From positions 186,001-250,000 of the forward strand of contig CAJIZA010000001.1 in assembly GCA_905181815.1 (NCBI GenBank): a stretch of 64,000 nt of DNA. Direction: 5' to 3'. Both the position numbers and the translations under genes were made by a program. Source of the stretch: an uncultured Planktomarina sp. Lineage in GTDB: Bacteria; Pseudomonadota; Alphaproteobacteria; Rhodobacterales; Rhodobacteraceae. Below are positions 17,223-27,854 of this stretch, piece by piece (position 1 is the stretch's first letter; the number at the start of each line of letters is the position of its first letter). The notes beneath the pieces are model-generated. The model saw only the letters and a program-made list of their open reading frames with translations, did not search any database and was not told where the DNA came from.

Positions 17223-17234
17223 ATTTTTGGGAAA

Positions 17235-17310
17235 TGGTGGACCCTAGCGGGATCGAACCGCTGACCTCCTGCATGCCATGCAGGCGCTCTCCCAGCTGAG
17301 CTAAGGGCCC
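17235..17310 (-). tRNA. tRNA-Ala(GGC)
   Basis: On the minus strand GGGCCCT pairs with AGGGTCC (one G-U pair), discriminator A and encoded CCA. The anticodon stem CCTGC/GCAGG presents GGC (17275-17277) for GCC codons. TTAGCTCAGCTGGGAGAGC is a standard D arm and GGTTCGATCC the T arm. It marks the right border of the accessory island. It is not the TGC isoacceptor found inside rRNA operons. Confidence 0.98.
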
Positions 17311-17381
17311 TTCTTTCACTTGCTGTCTAGGCAAGGCTTGGCGCGGGATCAAGAGGAAATCAGTGCGCCAAGCAAAGAAAT

Positions 17382-17705
17382 TTAGCTGTCGTCATCGTCC
17401 GAGGCTACATCTGTGATTTCATCGAGCGAAACCGTATCATCGTCGTCGTCATCAAGCACATCATCGCCCAAATCTACATCGACGTCATCATCGTCCAATA
17501 CCACGGCATCGGTATCTGTGTCGGCTTCATTCATCTTTGTTGTTTGTGCATCTTCCGCATCGGCCACCATTGTGCGACCTTTATTTGCGTCAAGCGTAAC
17601 AGTTTCGCCCGTATAGGGGCTGATGATCGGATCTTTATTCAAGTCGTAAAAACGCTTGCCTGTGGTGGGGCAGATACGTTTGGTACCCCATTGTTCGTTC
17701 GGCAT
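17382..17705 (-). CDS. TIGR02300 (FYDLN_acid) family protein
   Basis: A 107-residue protein of unknown function widespread in alphaproteobacteria. The N-terminal half carries the family signature KRICPTTGKRFYDLNKDP and SPYTGE; the single Cys and paired Thr-Gly turns suggest a half zinc-ribbon. The second half is almost entirely Asp-rich (LDDDDVDVDLGDD, VLDDDDDD), giving a strongly negative tail. It stands alone, divergent from the YgjP-like gene across about 90 bp, where both promoters must lie. Confidence 0.93.
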   Translation of the reverse strand: MPNEQWGTKRICPTTGKRFYDLNKDPIISPYTGETVTLDANKGRTMVADAEDAQTTKMNEADTDTDAVVLDDDDVDVDLGDDVLDDDDDDTVSLDEITDVASDDDDS

Positions 17706-17793
17706 GGGTTTTCCCCTCTCGCAATCGGTGACAATCTGTGCCGAGTGCCATACACAAGAGGCGGTGTCAAAGGTGAAATCTATTAATTCGTGG

Positions 17794-18513
17794 ATGTTGT
17801 GGATGAATCTGCCCTCAAATACTGCTTATCGGCAAATTACACTGCCCGGGCGGCCTGATATTACAGTGTTTCTGCGTCCGTCGCGTCGGGCAAGCCGCCT
17901 GTCACTTCGGATTTCGCGCCTCAAAGGGCAGGTGACACTTAGCCTGCCTTTGTCCTGCCCGATGGTGCAGGCGGAAAATTTTGTTTTGGAGAAAGAATCT
18001 TGGATCCGTAGGCATTTGGCCGATTTACCTCTGGCGGCCCAGGCTGGTTTTAACCGCCAGGTGCCCTTCGCGGGTCGGCAATTGACCATATGCCCCGGCG
18101 TGGGGCGTCAGGTTGAGCTGAAAGGGCATCGGTTGTTGGTGCCTGGCCGCGAGTCTTTGGTGCCTGCGCGCGTGAAAGCCTTTTTGAAGCTGCAAGCGCG
18201 CTTGGCGCTGCAGGAGGCTGTCGTTCACTATTCCAAACGTCTCGGGCGGCCTTTTGGGCGCCTGACACTGCGGGACACCACCTCGAGGTGGGGGTCTTGT
18301 TCGACACAGGGAAATTTAAACTTCTCTTGGCGCTTGATCATGGCACCACCTGAGGTATTGCGCTATGTGGCAGCCCATGAGGTGGCGCATTTGGAACAGA
18401 TGAATCACTCTGCCGCCTTTTGGACGCTTGTTGAACGCCTCTTTCCGGGCCATCAGGCGCAGCGTGACTGGCTTAAACGCCATGGGGAAGATCTGCATCG
18501 TTATCATTTCTAA
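17794..18513 (+). CDS. YgjP-like metallopeptidase-fold protein (DUF45/M48 type)
   Basis: A zinc-dependent hydrolase-fold protein of about 239 residues; the natural substrate in this family is not settled (peptidase-like or nucleotide pyrophosphatase roles have been proposed). The N-terminal half has SRRASRLSLRISRLKGQVTL, and the C-terminal half TSRWGSCSTQGNLNFSWRL followed by the zinc motif VAAHEVAHLEQMNHSAAFW: H-E-x-x-H plus a third His. The start is uncertain: ATGs at 17794 and 17803 both lack a strong ribosome-binding site, and the frame from 17656 overlaps the divergent neighbour. Its stop is about 80 bases before the GntR gene. Confidence 0.88.
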   Translation: MLWMNLPSNTAYRQITLPGRPDITVFLRPSRRASRLSLRISRLKGQVTLSLPLSCPMVQAENFVLEKESWIRRHLADLPLAAQAGFNRQVPFAGRQLTICPGVGRQVELKGHRLLVPGRESLVPARVKAFLKLQARLALQEAVVHYSKRLGRPFGRLTLRDTTSRWGSCSTQGNLNFSWRLIMAPPEVLRYVAAHEVAHLEQMNHSAAFWTLVERLFPGHQAQRDWLKRHGEDLHRYHF

Positions 18514-18570
18514 CCGGTACCTCTGAGGCGGCACGCGCTGGCTGTGGCCATTGGCGTTTGACAGGTGGTC

Positions 18571-18588
18571 CAAATGTGATCACAAATG
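18571..18588. promoter_or_regulatory. TGTGATCACA palindrome at the GntR gene start
   Basis: A perfect ten-base palindrome at 18575-18584, extended to AAATGTGATCACAAAT, ends 8 bases before the ATG at 18592. A TTGACA at 18558-18563 could be the -35 element, putting the palindrome between -35 and a poor -10 and the transcription start near the ATG. The same core occurs twice before sucC. GntR/FCD regulators bind such short palindromes, so autoregulation is a reasonable inference. Confidence 0.65.
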
Positions 18589-18591
18589 CAT

Positions 18592-19236
18592 ATGGCAGAG
18601 AAATTACAAGACAGTTATCTGGCCGCTCATGATCAGCTTTACCGCACTTTACGCATGCGGATTATGTACGGCGAAATGCGCCCGGGACAGGCGATTACCC
18701 TGCGGGGTGTGGCTAAGGAATTTGGGGTTTCAGTGACCCCGGTGCGCGAGGCGTTGAAGCGGCTGGCGGCAGAGGGCGCTCTTAGCATTTCCGTGAGTGG
18801 ACGGTTCCAAACCCCGGCTCTGACCAATGATCGAATTGAGGAGCTTGCAGCTCTGCGGGCATTGATTGAGGTGGAATTGGCCACACGGGCCTTGCCGCGG
18901 GCGCATATGGCGCTGGTTGAGCGGTTACAAACGATAAATAACGCCATTTCTGTTGCTGTGGCTAAGGCGGATGCTGTGACTTACATTCGTACCAATCTTG
19001 AGTTTCACCGCACGCTCTATTTGCGGGCACAGGCCCCTGCGATGCTGGCAACGGTCGAGACTGTGTGGTTACAAATGGGCCCGACTATGCGGGCGCTTTA
19101 TGGCCGGTTGCAACGCAAGGATCCGCCGATTCATCATCGCCTCATTCTGGCAGCCTTAAAAGCTGGCGATGAACCGGGCTTGCGGGTGGCCGTGCGGGCG
19201 GATGTCACCCAGGGGCTACGCATGTTGGCGCGTTAA
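18592..19236 (+). CDS. GntR-family (FCD) transcriptional regulator
   Basis: A 214-residue DNA-binding repressor or activator. The N-terminal winged helix (about 10-75) includes MRPGQAITLRGVAKEFGVS and VTPVREALKRLAAEGAL, the GntR recognition region; the FCD ligand domain (about 80-210) has EELAALRALIEVELA, then NLEFHRTLYL and HHRLILAALKAGD with metal-type histidines. The ATG at 18592 (or 18586) has no ribosome-binding site; a TTGACA 29 bases upstream and the operator between suggest a leaderless or very short-leader mRNA. It is convergent with lpd. The shared palindrome points to control of sucCDAB by this protein, possibly sensing a TCA-cycle acid; the ligand is unknown. Confidence 0.92.
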   Translation: MAEKLQDSYLAAHDQLYRTLRMRIMYGEMRPGQAITLRGVAKEFGVSVTPVREALKRLAAEGALSISVSGRFQTPALTNDRIEELAALRALIEVELATRALPRAHMALVERLQTINNAISVAVAKADAVTYIRTNLEFHRTLYLRAQAPAMLATVETVWLQMGPTMRALYGRLQRKDPPIHHRLILAALKAGDEPGLRVAVRADVTQGLRMLAR

Positions 19237-19297
19237 GGCTTGCACCCATTAGCGCAGGCATGAAAACAAAATAAATCGTGTGACGGCGACGGCATGC

Positions 19298-20686
19298 TCA
19301 GCTATGAATTGCCCCATTGCCACAGTCTAAAGCCGCCTCGCGCACCGCTTCGGAATAGGTGGGATGGGCGTGGCAAGTGCGGGCCAGATCTTCAGCGGCG
19401 GCGCCAAATTCCATCGCTACGCAGACCTCATGGATCAGATCTCCCGCCATTGGACCGATGATATGAGCGCCGAGAATGCGATCGGTCTCGGCGTCCGCTA
19501 GGATTTTCACAAAGCCATCGGAGGCGAAATTTGCTTTTGCTCGGCCATTCCCCATAAAGGAAAACTTGCCAGTCTTGTAAGCTCGGCCTGCCTCTTTCAA
19601 CTGCTCTTCGGTTTTGCCAACTGTGGCGACCTCTGGATGCGTGTAGATCACACCAGGGATTACGTCATAGTTCACATGTCCTGCTTGCCCTGCCAAAATT
19701 TCCGCCACGGCCATGCCTTCATCTTCGGCTTTATGGGCCAACATGGGGCCAGTGATGGCGTCGCCAATAGCGTAAACTCCGGGAACAGAGGTTGCATAAT
19801 GGGCGTCGGTTTGGATTTGACCGCGTGCAGTGAGGGTGACGCCAAGCGCGTCCAATCCGAGACCGTCGACATTGGGGCGTCGGCCCGTGGCGACAAGCAC
19901 CACATCGGCATCCACCTCATGCGTCGTGTCTTTTTTGCGTTTGATATAGGACACAGTGGCTTTGCCTTTTTTGACCACAACCGATTGCACTGCCGCGCCC
20001 ATGGTGAACTTAAGGCCTTGTTTTTTTAGAATTCTGAGGAAGGTTTTTTGAACCTCACCGTCCATACCGGGGGTGATGTCATCTAAAAATTCAATAACCT
20101 CAACCTCAGCGCCCAAGCGCGCGTAGACAGATCCCAATTCCAAACCAATGACTCCAGCGCCGATCACTACCATTTTGCTCGGAATTTTGTCCAATGCCAG
20201 GGCGCCTGTAGACGTCACGACGGTTTTTTCATCAATCTCAATTCCAGGTAGGCTGGAGGGTTTGGAGCCAGAAGCGATGATGATGTATTTTGCCTTATGG
20301 ATGTCATCGCCGATTTTGACCTGACCTGCCGTAGGAATGCTGCCCCAGCCTTTGAGCCATTCAATTTTGTTTTTCTTGAATAAAAACTCAATACCTTTGG
20401 TGTTGCCGTCAATCACCTCGGTTTTATAACCCTGCATCCTTGCCCAATCGACCTTGGGTTCATCGGCAATCAAACCCATTTTGGCAAAATTATGTTGCGC
20501 TTCATGCAATTGATGGCTGGCGTGCAGCAGGGCTTTGGAGGGAATACAGCCAACATTCAGGCAGGTGCCCCCCAGCGTATCACGCCCCTCGACACAGGCG
20601 GTTTTGAGACCCAGCTGCGCGCAACGAATAGCGCTGACATAGCCGCCGGGGCCGGAGCCGATCACAATTACATCATAAGAAGCCAT
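19298..20686 (-). CDS. lpd: Dihydrolipoyl dehydrogenase (E3), 2-oxoglutarate complex type
   Basis: It reoxidises dihydrolipoamide on SucB with NAD. The 462-residue flavoprotein has the FAD loop [15 protein letters not shown] (about 9-23), the redox pair in [13 protein letters not shown], an NAD loop [13 protein letters not shown], the second FAD contact [17 protein letters not shown], and the C-terminal His-Glu pair [10 protein letters not shown] that completes the active site of the partner subunit. AAAGGA precedes the start. It follows sucB after a 213-bp gap with only a weak CGGGC/GCCCG stem, so it is either the operon end or has its own promoter. A second, different E3 lies at 56584. Confidence 0.97.
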   Translation of the reverse strand: MASYDVIVIGSGPGGYVSAIRCAQLGLKTACVEGRDTLGGTCLNVGCIPSKALLHASHQLHEAQHNFAKMGLIADEPKVDWARMQGYKTEVIDGNTKGIEFLFKKNKIEWLKGWGSIPTAGQVKIGDDIHKAKYIIIASGSKPSSLPGIEIDEKTVVTSTGALALDKIPSKMVVIGAGVIGLELGSVYARLGAEVEVIEFLDDITPGMDGEVQKTFLRILKKQGLKFTMGAAVQSVVVKKGKATVSYIKRKKDTTHEVDADVVLVATGRRPNVDGLGLDALGVTLTARGQIQTDAHYATSVPGVYAIGDAITGPMLAHKAEDEGMAVAEILAGQAGHVNYDVIPGVIYTHPEVATVGKTEEQLKEAGRAYKTGKFSFMGNGRAKANFASDGFVKILADAETDRILGAHIIGPMAGDLIHEVCVAMEFGAAAEDLARTCHAHPTYSEAVREAALDCGNGAIHS

Positions 20687-20899
20687 GAGGAAGGTCCTTT
20701 ATTTTCAGATCGGGCCCGGGAGCCCGTGGTTGAATTTCTATCCCAACCTCAGACTATGTGAAGCCAGAAAAAGATCATAACAGACAAATGTCCAAAATGA
20801 ACACTGTGGCCGTCGCAGGTGGCTCTTGATCTGCCGGCCTGTGAAGGGTCGCGCAGATGTGCCATCGGCCAGGCTTTTGGCCGTTGGGTCTCGAGCAGA

Positions 20900-22390
20900 T
20901 TAGAGATCCATCAACAGGCGACGTGGATCTTCTAAGGCTTCTTTTACGCGCACAAGGAATGTGACGGCACCTTTGCCATCCACGACCCGGTGATCATAGC
21001 TCAAAGCCAGATACATCATCGGGCGAATAACCACCTCACCGTTGATCGCCATCGGACGATCTTGGATCTTATGCATTCCTAATATGCCCGATTGCGGTGG
21101 GTTGAGGATAGGGGAAGACATCAGCGAACCGTAGACACCACCGTTGGAGATGGTGAAAGTGCCGCCCTGCATTTCAGCCATGGACAATTTGCCATCGCGC
21201 GCGCGCTCACCTTTTTCTGCAATGGCCTTTTCGATCTCGGCAAAGGACAAGGAATCTGCGTCGCGGATCACGGGAACCACCAATCCGGTTGGCGTGCCCG
21301 CGGCGATGCCCATGTGGACGAAATTTTTATACACGATATCTGTGCCATCAATTTCTGAGTTGACCTCTGGCACCTCGCGCAGCGCATGGCAGCAGGCGAC
21401 GGTGAAGAAAGACATAAAGCCCAATTTCACGCTATGTTTCTTTAAAAACAGTTCTTTGTATTCATTACGCAGGGCCATGACCTCTGTCATGTCAACCTCA
21501 TTATAAGTGGTCAACATGGCCGCAATGTTCTGGCTGTCCTTGAGACGCCGCGCGATGGTTTGGCGCAGGCGAGTCATCTTCACGCGCTCTTCGCGCGCTG
21601 CGTCATCTGCTGGAACAGCCGCACGAATGGGAGTGGCTGGCGGAATCGGAGTAGCCTGGGGCGCTGCTGCGGCTAGGGTTTTTTGAACGTCTTGTTTCAT
21701 CACACGATTATCTTTGCCTGTTGCGGTCACATCATTGCGGTTGAGGCCGGCTTCGGTCATGAGCTTTTTCGCTGAAGGGGCATCTTCGACATCTTGGGTT
21801 TTTGCAGTAGCGGCGGTGGAGACGCTAGCCTGTGCTGGGGCTGGATTTTTGGTGGTTTCTCCACCAATCACTGCCAATTGTCCGCCGACTTGCACAGTGC
21901 TTCCTTCGGCAGCAAGAATTTGCCCCAAAACACCAGCGGCCGGGGCGGGCACCTCTATACTCACCTTATCGGTTTCTAATTCACAGAGCATTTCGTCCTG
22001 TGCCACCGTATCGCCGAGCTTTTTATACCAGGTGGAGACGGTGGCCTCGGTGACGGATTCGCCTAAGACCGGCACCATCACTGCGATGGTTTGCGCCGCC
22101 TGCGCGAGTGCGCTTTTGGCGGGTGCTTCTACGGCAGGCGCAGAGGCTGCAGTTCCTTCGTTGATTTGTGCCAACAGCGCTTCGGTGCTGACTGTTGCGC
22201 CTTCGACGGCGACGATTTCCGCTAAAGTGCCAGCCACGGGGCTGGGCACTTCAACGGTGACCTTATCAGTCTCCAGCTCGCAGAGCATATCATCCACGGC
22301 AACGTGATCACCAGGTTTTTTGAACCACGTCGCGACGGTGGCCTCGGTCACAGATTCGCCCAAAGTGGGAACACGAACTTCGGTGGCCAT
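20900..22390 (-). CDS. sucB: 2-oxoglutarate dehydrogenase E2 (succinyltransferase), two lipoyl domains
   Basis: It transfers succinyl groups from lipoamide to CoA and forms the core of the complex. The 496-residue protein has two lipoyl domains, about 1-77 and 105-180, each with the lipoylated lysine in CELETDKV; many SucB proteins, such as that of E. coli, have only one. A linker rich in Ala/Pro and an E3/E1-binding domain ([19 protein letters not shown]) follow, then the catalytic domain ending in [13 protein letters not shown] with the catalytic His and Asp. It starts 4 bases after the sucA stop, so the two are coupled. Confidence 0.97.
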   Translation of the reverse strand: MATEVRVPTLGESVTEATVATWFKKPGDHVAVDDMLCELETDKVTVEVPSPVAGTLAEIVAVEGATVSTEALLAQINEGTAASAPAVEAPAKSALAQAAQTIAVMVPVLGESVTEATVSTWYKKLGDTVAQDEMLCELETDKVSIEVPAPAAGVLGQILAAEGSTVQVGGQLAVIGGETTKNPAPAQASVSTAATAKTQDVEDAPSAKKLMTEAGLNRNDVTATGKDNRVMKQDVQKTLAAAAPQATPIPPATPIRAAVPADDAAREERVKMTRLRQTIARRLKDSQNIAAMLTTYNEVDMTEVMALRNEYKELFLKKHSVKLGFMSFFTVACCHALREVPEVNSEIDGTDIVYKNFVHMGIAAGTPTGLVVPVIRDADSLSFAEIEKAIAEKGERARDGKLSMAEMQGGTFTISNGGVYGSLMSSPILNPPQSGILGMHKIQDRPMAINGEVVIRPMMYLALSYDHRVVDGKGAVTFLVRVKEALEDPRRLLMDL

Positions 22391-22394
22391 AATT

Positions 22395-25352
22395 TTATCC
22401 TTTCAACGTAAGCGCTTCATCGACGAGCGCGGCTTGTTGTGATTTATGTATAGAGGCAAGTCCCGTTGCGGGGGAGGCCGAGGTGGCGCGTCCGACATAG
22501 GCCGGACGGCTGTATTTGGCGCCAATGCGTGTAAGAACCCACTCGATATTTGGCTCAATAAAGGTCCATGCGCCCTGATTCTTCGGCTCTTCTTGGCACC
22601 AGACGGTTTCAGCATGTTTGAAGCGTTCCAATTCGTTGACCATTGAGATGGCGGGGAAAGGATAGAACTGCTCGATCCGCAGCAGATAGATATCATCAAT
22701 GCCTCGGGCGTCCCGTTCTTCGAGTAGATCGTAATAGACTTTGCCTGAACAGATCACCACGCGTTTGATCTTTTTATCCGCAACCAAATTTGTCTCGGAA
22801 TTACCATATTGTGCATCATCCCACAGAACTCGGTGAAAGCTGGACCCAGTGGTAAATTCTGCGCGCTTTGACACCGCCATCTTGTGACGCAACAGAGATT
22901 TTGGCGTCATTAGAACCAAAGGTTTACGGAAGGTGCGATGAACTTGTCGGCGCAAGATATGGAAGTAATTGGCTGGAGTGGTGCAGTTGGCGACAATCCA
23001 ATTGTCATGGCCGCACATTTGCAAAAAGCGCTCAAGGCGGGCGGAGCTATGCTCTGGACCTTGCCCTTCAAACCCGTGAGGCAGCAGCATCGTCAGACCT
23101 GACATGCGTAGCCATTTGCTTTCCCCGCTGGAGATGAATTGATCAAACATGATCTGCGCGCCATTGGCAAAATCGCCAAATTGAGCTTCCCACATGACCA
23201 ACGCATTGGGCTCGGCCAAGCTGTAGCCATATTCAAAGCCCAAGACTGCATATTCGGAGAGCATTGAATCGATGACCTCATACTGGCCCTGTCCTTCACG
23301 GATATTGTTGAGCGGGTAATAGCGCTCCTCGGTATCCTGATTGATCAGCCCAGAGTGGCGGTGGCTAAAAGTGCCGCGTGTGCTATCTTGTCCGGACAGG
23401 CGGACCGAATGGGCCTCTGTGAGCAAAGAGCCAAAGGCCAAAGCCTCGCCTGTGGCCCAATCAATCCCTTCGCCGCGGATCAGCGCTGTGGATTTGGCAT
23501 CCAACATGCGCTGTACGGTTTTGTGGATTGGAAAGCCCTCTGGCACTTGACAGAGGGTTTGTGCCACCTCGTCAAAGGTCTCTTCGGCGACCGCAGTGGC
23601 GCCGCGTTGGTATTCTTCACCGTGGCGATTCATTTTCGACCAGCGCCCATCCAGCCAATCGGCCTTATTGGGCTTATAGTCTTTACCGGCTTCAAATTCA
23701 GCATTCAGAAGTGATTGAAAGCTGGCTTTCATATCTTCGATTTCACCCTCTGGGATCAGGCCATCACGCACCAGGCGCTCTGTGTAGAGGGTGAGGGTAG
23801 TTTTTTGCATTTTTATCTTTTTGTACATCAGCGGATTGGTAAACATCGGCTCATCGCCTTCGTTATGACCAAAGCGGCGATAGCAGATTATATCGACAAC
23901 CACGTCTTTTTTGAACTTTTGACGGAATTCCGTGGCGACGCGGGCGGCATGGACCACGGCTTCTGGATCATCGCCGTTCACGTGGAAAATAGGTGCTTCT
24001 ACCATCAAAGCAATATCGGTGGGATAGGGGGAGGAGCGGCTGAAATGCGGCGCGGTGGTGAACCCGATTTGGTTGTTCACCACTATGTGCATGGTGCCGC
24101 CGGTTTTATGCCCTTTCAGGCCCGATAGGCCAAACCCTTCGGCCACAACACCCTGACCGGCAAAGGCGGCATCCCCATGCAGCAGGATGGGCAGAACGCT
24201 TGTGCGCTCTGTGTCGTTATTTTGATCTTGTTTGGCGCGCGCTTTTCCTAAAACGACTGGGTTGACTGCCTCCAGGTGGCTTGGGTTGGCGGTGAGCGAC
24301 AAATGCACGGAATTACCATCAAATTCACGATCAGAGGAGGCGCCGAGGTGGTATTTCACATCGCCCGATCCATCCACATCCTCTGGCTTGAACGAGCCGC
24401 CCTGGAATTCGTTAAAGATCGCGCGGTAGGGTTTGGCCATCACATTGGCCAGCACCGACAGACGGCCCCGGTGGGGCATGCCGATGATGATGTCTTTTAC
24501 GCCCAGGGCGCCACCACGTTTGACGATTTGCTCCATCGCTGGAATGAGGCTTTCGCCGCCATCAAGCCCAAAGCGTTTAGTGCCCATGTATTTGACATGG
24601 AGGAATTTTTCGAAGCCTTCCGCCTCAACCAATTTGTTGAGAATGGCCTTGCGGCCCTCGCGGGTGAAGCTGATTTCTTTGCCGTAACCTTCAATCCGCT
24701 CTTTTAGCCAAGATGATTCTTTGGGATCGGAAATATGCATGTATTGCAGGGCGAAAGTGCCACAATAGGTGCGGCGAACAATTTCCAAAATCTCACGCAT
24801 AGAGGCAAATTGCAGCCCCAAAACATTATCGAGAAAAATTGGCCGGTCCATATCGGCCTCTGTGAAGCCATAGCTGGCTGGATCCAATTCGGGGCGCGGA
24901 TCATCCTCGTGCATACCCAAAGGATCCAGATCCGCCGCCAGGTGGCCGCGAATACGGTAGGCACGGATCAGCATCAAGGCGCGCAGACCGTCGAGCACTG
25001 CGCGTTTGAGTTGATCCTCATTTAGTGACACGCCAGTTTCAGCGGCACGATTGCTGATCTTCTTGCCCGCACCGCGCGCCTCGGCCGCAGCTGGGTATTC
25101 GCCGGTAAAGGCAGATGTGAGATCATCCATCGGCATGGGTGGCCAATCGCTGCGTGCCCAAGAGGGGCCTGAAGCTTTGGCGCGCACATCCTGGTCCTCA
25201 TCGCCCATGGCTGCAAAGAAATCAGCCCATTGCGCGTCAACTGACACAGGGTCGGCGCTGTAACGGGCGTGCATTTGCTCTAGATATTCCGCGTTATGGC
25301 CTTGCATAAAGCTTGAGGCATGGAATTGATCGTTTGCAGACTGATTGGTCAT
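22395..25352 (-). CDS. sucA: 2-oxoglutarate dehydrogenase E1
   Basis: The thiamine-diphosphate subunit that decarboxylates 2-oxoglutarate and transfers the succinyl group to SucB. The 985-residue protein begins with the SucA N-terminal segment ([18 protein letters not shown], which helps bind E2), then [18 protein letters not shown], the ThDP motif region [15 protein letters not shown] through NNQIGFTT, and the transketolase-like C-terminal half with [15 protein letters not shown] and [15 protein letters not shown]. It is third in sucC-sucD-sucA-sucB, after a 155-bp gap from sucD, where an internal promoter or processing site could lie. Confidence 0.98.
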   Translation of the reverse strand: MTNQSANDQFHASSFMQGHNAEYLEQMHARYSADPVSVDAQWADFFAAMGDEDQDVRAKASGPSWARSDWPPMPMDDLTSAFTGEYPAAAEARGAGKKISNRAAETGVSLNEDQLKRAVLDGLRALMLIRAYRIRGHLAADLDPLGMHEDDPRPELDPASYGFTEADMDRPIFLDNVLGLQFASMREILEIVRRTYCGTFALQYMHISDPKESSWLKERIEGYGKEISFTREGRKAILNKLVEAEGFEKFLHVKYMGTKRFGLDGGESLIPAMEQIVKRGGALGVKDIIIGMPHRGRLSVLANVMAKPYRAIFNEFQGGSFKPEDVDGSGDVKYHLGASSDREFDGNSVHLSLTANPSHLEAVNPVVLGKARAKQDQNNDTERTSVLPILLHGDAAFAGQGVVAEGFGLSGLKGHKTGGTMHIVVNNQIGFTTAPHFSRSSPYPTDIALMVEAPIFHVNGDDPEAVVHAARVATEFRQKFKKDVVVDIICYRRFGHNEGDEPMFTNPLMYKKIKMQKTTLTLYTERLVRDGLIPEGEIEDMKASFQSLLNAEFEAGKDYKPNKADWLDGRWSKMNRHGEEYQRGATAVAEETFDEVAQTLCQVPEGFPIHKTVQRMLDAKSTALIRGEGIDWATGEALAFGSLLTEAHSVRLSGQDSTRGTFSHRHSGLINQDTEERYYPLNNIREGQGQYEVIDSMLSEYAVLGFEYGYSLAEPNALVMWEAQFGDFANGAQIMFDQFISSGESKWLRMSGLTMLLPHGFEGQGPEHSSARLERFLQMCGHDNWIVANCTTPANYFHILRRQVHRTFRKPLVLMTPKSLLRHKMAVSKRAEFTTGSSFHRVLWDDAQYGNSETNLVADKKIKRVVICSGKVYYDLLEERDARGIDDIYLLRIEQFYPFPAISMVNELERFKHAETVWCQEEPKNQGAWTFIEPNIEWVLTRIGAKYSRPAYVGRATSASPATGLASIHKSQQAALVDEALTLKG

Positions 25353-25508
25353 CGGATGACACCTCTATAAGGAACAAAAAGCGGGTTTGAACGAATAACG
25401 GCAAGGAAACTCCCAGGAATGACCTTGCCGCATTGAGTTAGCTCAAGCGCAGGGTGTGATCGTCTATCATCCAATTTGAATTTAAGCGTCATATCTGCTG
25501 CCCCCAAT

Positions 25509-26393
25509 TTACGCGTCGATCGCAGCCAAAACAGCTTCGCCAAGGCTGGCGGGGCTCTCTGCAACTACAATTCCTGCCATTCTCATGGCTTCGATCTTAT
25601 CTTCTGCGCCGCCCTTGCCGCCGGCGACAATCGCGCCCGCGTGGCCCATTCTGCGGCCTTCGGGAGCTGTACGGCCAGCAATGAAACCCGCCACGGGTTT
25701 CCAGCGGCCTTTTTTCTTTTCATCGGCCAAGAATTGCGCGGCCTCCTCTTCAGCTGAGCCGCCAATTTCGCCGATCATGATGATGGATTGGGTTTCGTCA
25801 TCTGCGAGGAACCACTCGAGCACGTCGATATGTTCTGTGCCTTTGATTGGATCGCCGCCAATGCCGACGCAGGTGGATTGGCCCAATCCCACATCCGTGG
25901 TTTGCTTTACGGCTTCATAGGTCAAAGTGCCCGAGCGGGAGACTACGCCGACAGATCCGCGGCGGTGAATATGGCCTGGCATAATGCCGATTTTGCAGGC
26001 GTCGGGAGTGATCACCCCAGGGCAGTTGGGCCCGATTAACCGGCTTGAGGAGCTTTCAAGCGCCCGCTTTACGCGCATCATGTCCAAGACGGGAATGCCT
26101 TCGGTAATGCAGACGATGACTTCCATCTGTGCGTCAATCGCTTCTAGAATGGAGTCCGCCGCAAAGGGGGGCGGGACGTAGATAACAGAGGCATTGGCCT
26201 CAGTGACAGATTTAGCCTCATGCACAGAGTTGAAAACCGGCAGATTTAAATGGGTTTGCCCCCCCTTGCCAGGGGTGACTCCCCCAACCATTTTCGTGCT
26301 ATAAGCGATGGCTTGCTCCGAGTGAAATGTGCCCTGACTGCCGGTGAATCCCTGGCAAATGACTTTGGTGTTTTCGTCAATAAGTACGGCCAT
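25509..26393 (-). CDS. sucD: Succinyl-CoA synthetase alpha subunit
   Basis: It carries the phosphorylated histidine and the CoA site of the enzyme that makes ATP or GTP from succinyl-CoA. The 294-residue protein has the Rossmann CoA-binding start ([18 protein letters not shown]), [28 protein letters not shown], the signature [11 protein letters not shown], and the active-site His in [11 protein letters not shown]. It starts 79 bases after sucC. Length and motifs are standard. Confidence 0.98.
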   Translation of the reverse strand: MAVLIDENTKVICQGFTGSQGTFHSEQAIAYSTKMVGGVTPGKGGQTHLNLPVFNSVHEAKSVTEANASVIYVPPPFAADSILEAIDAQMEVIVCITEGIPVLDMMRVKRALESSSSRLIGPNCPGVITPDACKIGIMPGHIHRRGSVGVVSRSGTLTYEAVKQTTDVGLGQSTCVGIGGDPIKGTEHIDVLEWFLADDETQSIIMIGEIGGSAEEEAAQFLADEKKKGRWKPVAGFIAGRTAPEGRRMGHAGAIVAGGKGGAEDKIEAMRMAGIVVAESPASLGEAVLAAIDA

Positions 26394-26472
26394 TCGGCGC
26401 TCCTCGTTCGTATGTTGGCAGTGGCACCTTGGGCCGGCTGCAAAATTCTAATTCAGCGGTCGTGGGGCCGCG

Positions 26473-27669
26473 TTACAGCGCCTTCACAGCAGCAACGATT
26501 TTCTCGGCTCCATCGCGGAGGTTGTCGGCTGCGATCACATTCAGCCCACTTTCGGTGATGATCCGCTTGCCTTCATCGACATTGGTGCCTTCCAAACGAA
26601 CGACCAAAGGCACTGTAAGCCCCACTTCTTTCACCGCAGAGACCACCCCATCAGCAATCACGTCACAGCGCATGATCCCGCCAAAGATATTGACCAAAAT
26701 ACCTTTGACTTGCGGATCAGATGTGATGATCTTGAAGGCTTCTGTCACTTTTTCCTTTGTGGCGCCGCCGCCAACATCCAGGAAGTTCGCTGGTTCAGCG
26801 CCATAGAGTTTGATAATGTCCATCGTGGCCATGGCCAGACCCGCACCGTTGACCATGCAGCCGATTTCTCCATCCAAGGCGATGTAGTTCAGGTCATATT
26901 TCGACGCTTCCAGTTCACGGGCGTCCTCCTCGGTGGTGTCGCGCAGCTCAGCGATATCTGTGTGGCGGTACACCGCATTGCCATCGAAGCCAATTTTAGC
27001 ATCTAAGACTTTCAAATCCCCACCATCAGTGATGATCAAAGGATTGATTTCCAACATCTCCATGTCTTTTTCAACAAAAGCTATGTAGAGCTGGCCCATT
27101 AATTTAACACATTGTTTTATTTGTGCGCCTTTGAGGCCAAGGGAAAAGGCAATGCGGCGGCCATGAAAGCCTTGATATCCAGTGGCTGGATCTACGGAGA
27201 AGGAGAGAATTTTTTCCGGTGTAGCCTCTGCCACCTTTTCAATGTCCATTCCACCTTCGGTAGAGGCCACAAAGGAAATGCGGCTTGTTTGACGGTCAAC
27301 TAGGATCGCAAGATAAAATTCTTTTTCAATACTGGAGCCATCTTCAATGTAAATTCGGTTGACCAATTTTCCAGCAGGGCCAGTTTGCTTGGTCACAAGT
27401 GTACGGCCCAGCATTGCTTTGGCTTCTTTTTCGGCTTCATCGACCGACCGCGCAAGGCGCACACCACCGGCAGTGCCGGCGTCGGCTTCGATAAAGCTGC
27501 CTTTTCCGCGTCCACCGGCGTGGATTTGAGCTTTCACAACCCACAAGGGACCATCCATTTCGGACGCTGCCGCTTTGGCGGCATCGGCGCTGAGTACAAT
27601 GCGGCCGTCGCTGACGGGTGCGCCGTAGCTGCGCAAAAGGGCTTTGGCTTGATATTCATGAATATTCAT
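26473..27669 (-). CDS. sucC: Succinyl-CoA synthetase beta subunit
   Basis: The nucleotide-binding subunit of succinyl-CoA synthetase, 398 residues. It opens [20 protein letters not shown] (ATP-grasp N-terminus), has [16 protein letters not shown] at about 44-59, the Mg-binding [29 protein letters not shown], and the C-terminal subunit-interface segment [18 protein letters not shown] with the conserved GGI-M-RC. First gene of sucCDAB(-lpd). Its 185-bp upstream region holds two TGTGATCACA palindromes, which makes it the best candidate target of the GntR/FCD regulator in the window. Confidence 0.98.
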   Translation of the reverse strand: MNIHEYQAKALLRSYGAPVSDGRIVLSADAAKAAASEMDGPLWVVKAQIHAGGRGKGSFIEADAGTAGGVRLARSVDEAEKEAKAMLGRTLVTKQTGPAGKLVNRIYIEDGSSIEKEFYLAILVDRQTSRISFVASTEGGMDIEKVAEATPEKILSFSVDPATGYQGFHGRRIAFSLGLKGAQIKQCVKLMGQLYIAFVEKDMEMLEINPLIITDGGDLKVLDAKIGFDGNAVYRHTDIAELRDTTEEDARELEASKYDLNYIALDGEIGCMVNGAGLAMATMDIIKLYGAEPANFLDVGGGATKEKVTEAFKIITSDPQVKGILVNIFGGIMRCDVIADGVVSAVKEVGLTVPLVVRLEGTNVDEGKRIITESGLNVIAADNLRDGAEKIVAAVKAL

Positions 27670-27762
27670 AGAACTGGTCCTGCAATTTATTTTTCATCGC
27701 ATCTAAAACATATAAATTGTGGCGATATAGTAAATTTTTTCAGAAAATCCGTTTTTCGTACA

Positions 27763-27798
27763 TTTGTGATCACAGAAAAAAATTTTGTGATCACAAAA
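27763..27798. promoter_or_regulatory. Two TGTGATCACA operators upstream of sucC
   Basis: TTTGTGATCACAGA (27763-27776) and TTTTGTGATCACAAAA (27783-27798) lie 94-129 bases before the sucC start. Their centres are 21 bp apart, two helical turns, so two dimers would bind the same DNA face. The second site is a perfect 16-base palindrome. The ten-base core is the same as at the GntR gene start (18575-18584). Confidence 0.75.
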
Positions 27799-27854
27799 AA
27801 TAAATCAAACCTGGATTATGCACCAAACAACGGGGTGGTGCGAAGCTTTGATGT

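Noticed and set aside
11814-17310. Tyrosine-recombinase att duplication of a tRNA 3' end
   Set aside because: The T-arm/acceptor sequence of neither tRNA recurs at the other border, and no integrase gene is visible.
17413-17616. Serine-rich plus-strand frame
   Set aside because: It is the antisense shadow of the Asp-rich tail of the FYDLN_acid protein (GAT/GAC repeats read as TCA/TCG).
21714-22307. 197-codon plus-strand frame
   Set aside because: It is antisense to the Ala/Val-rich lipoyl and linker regions of sucB.
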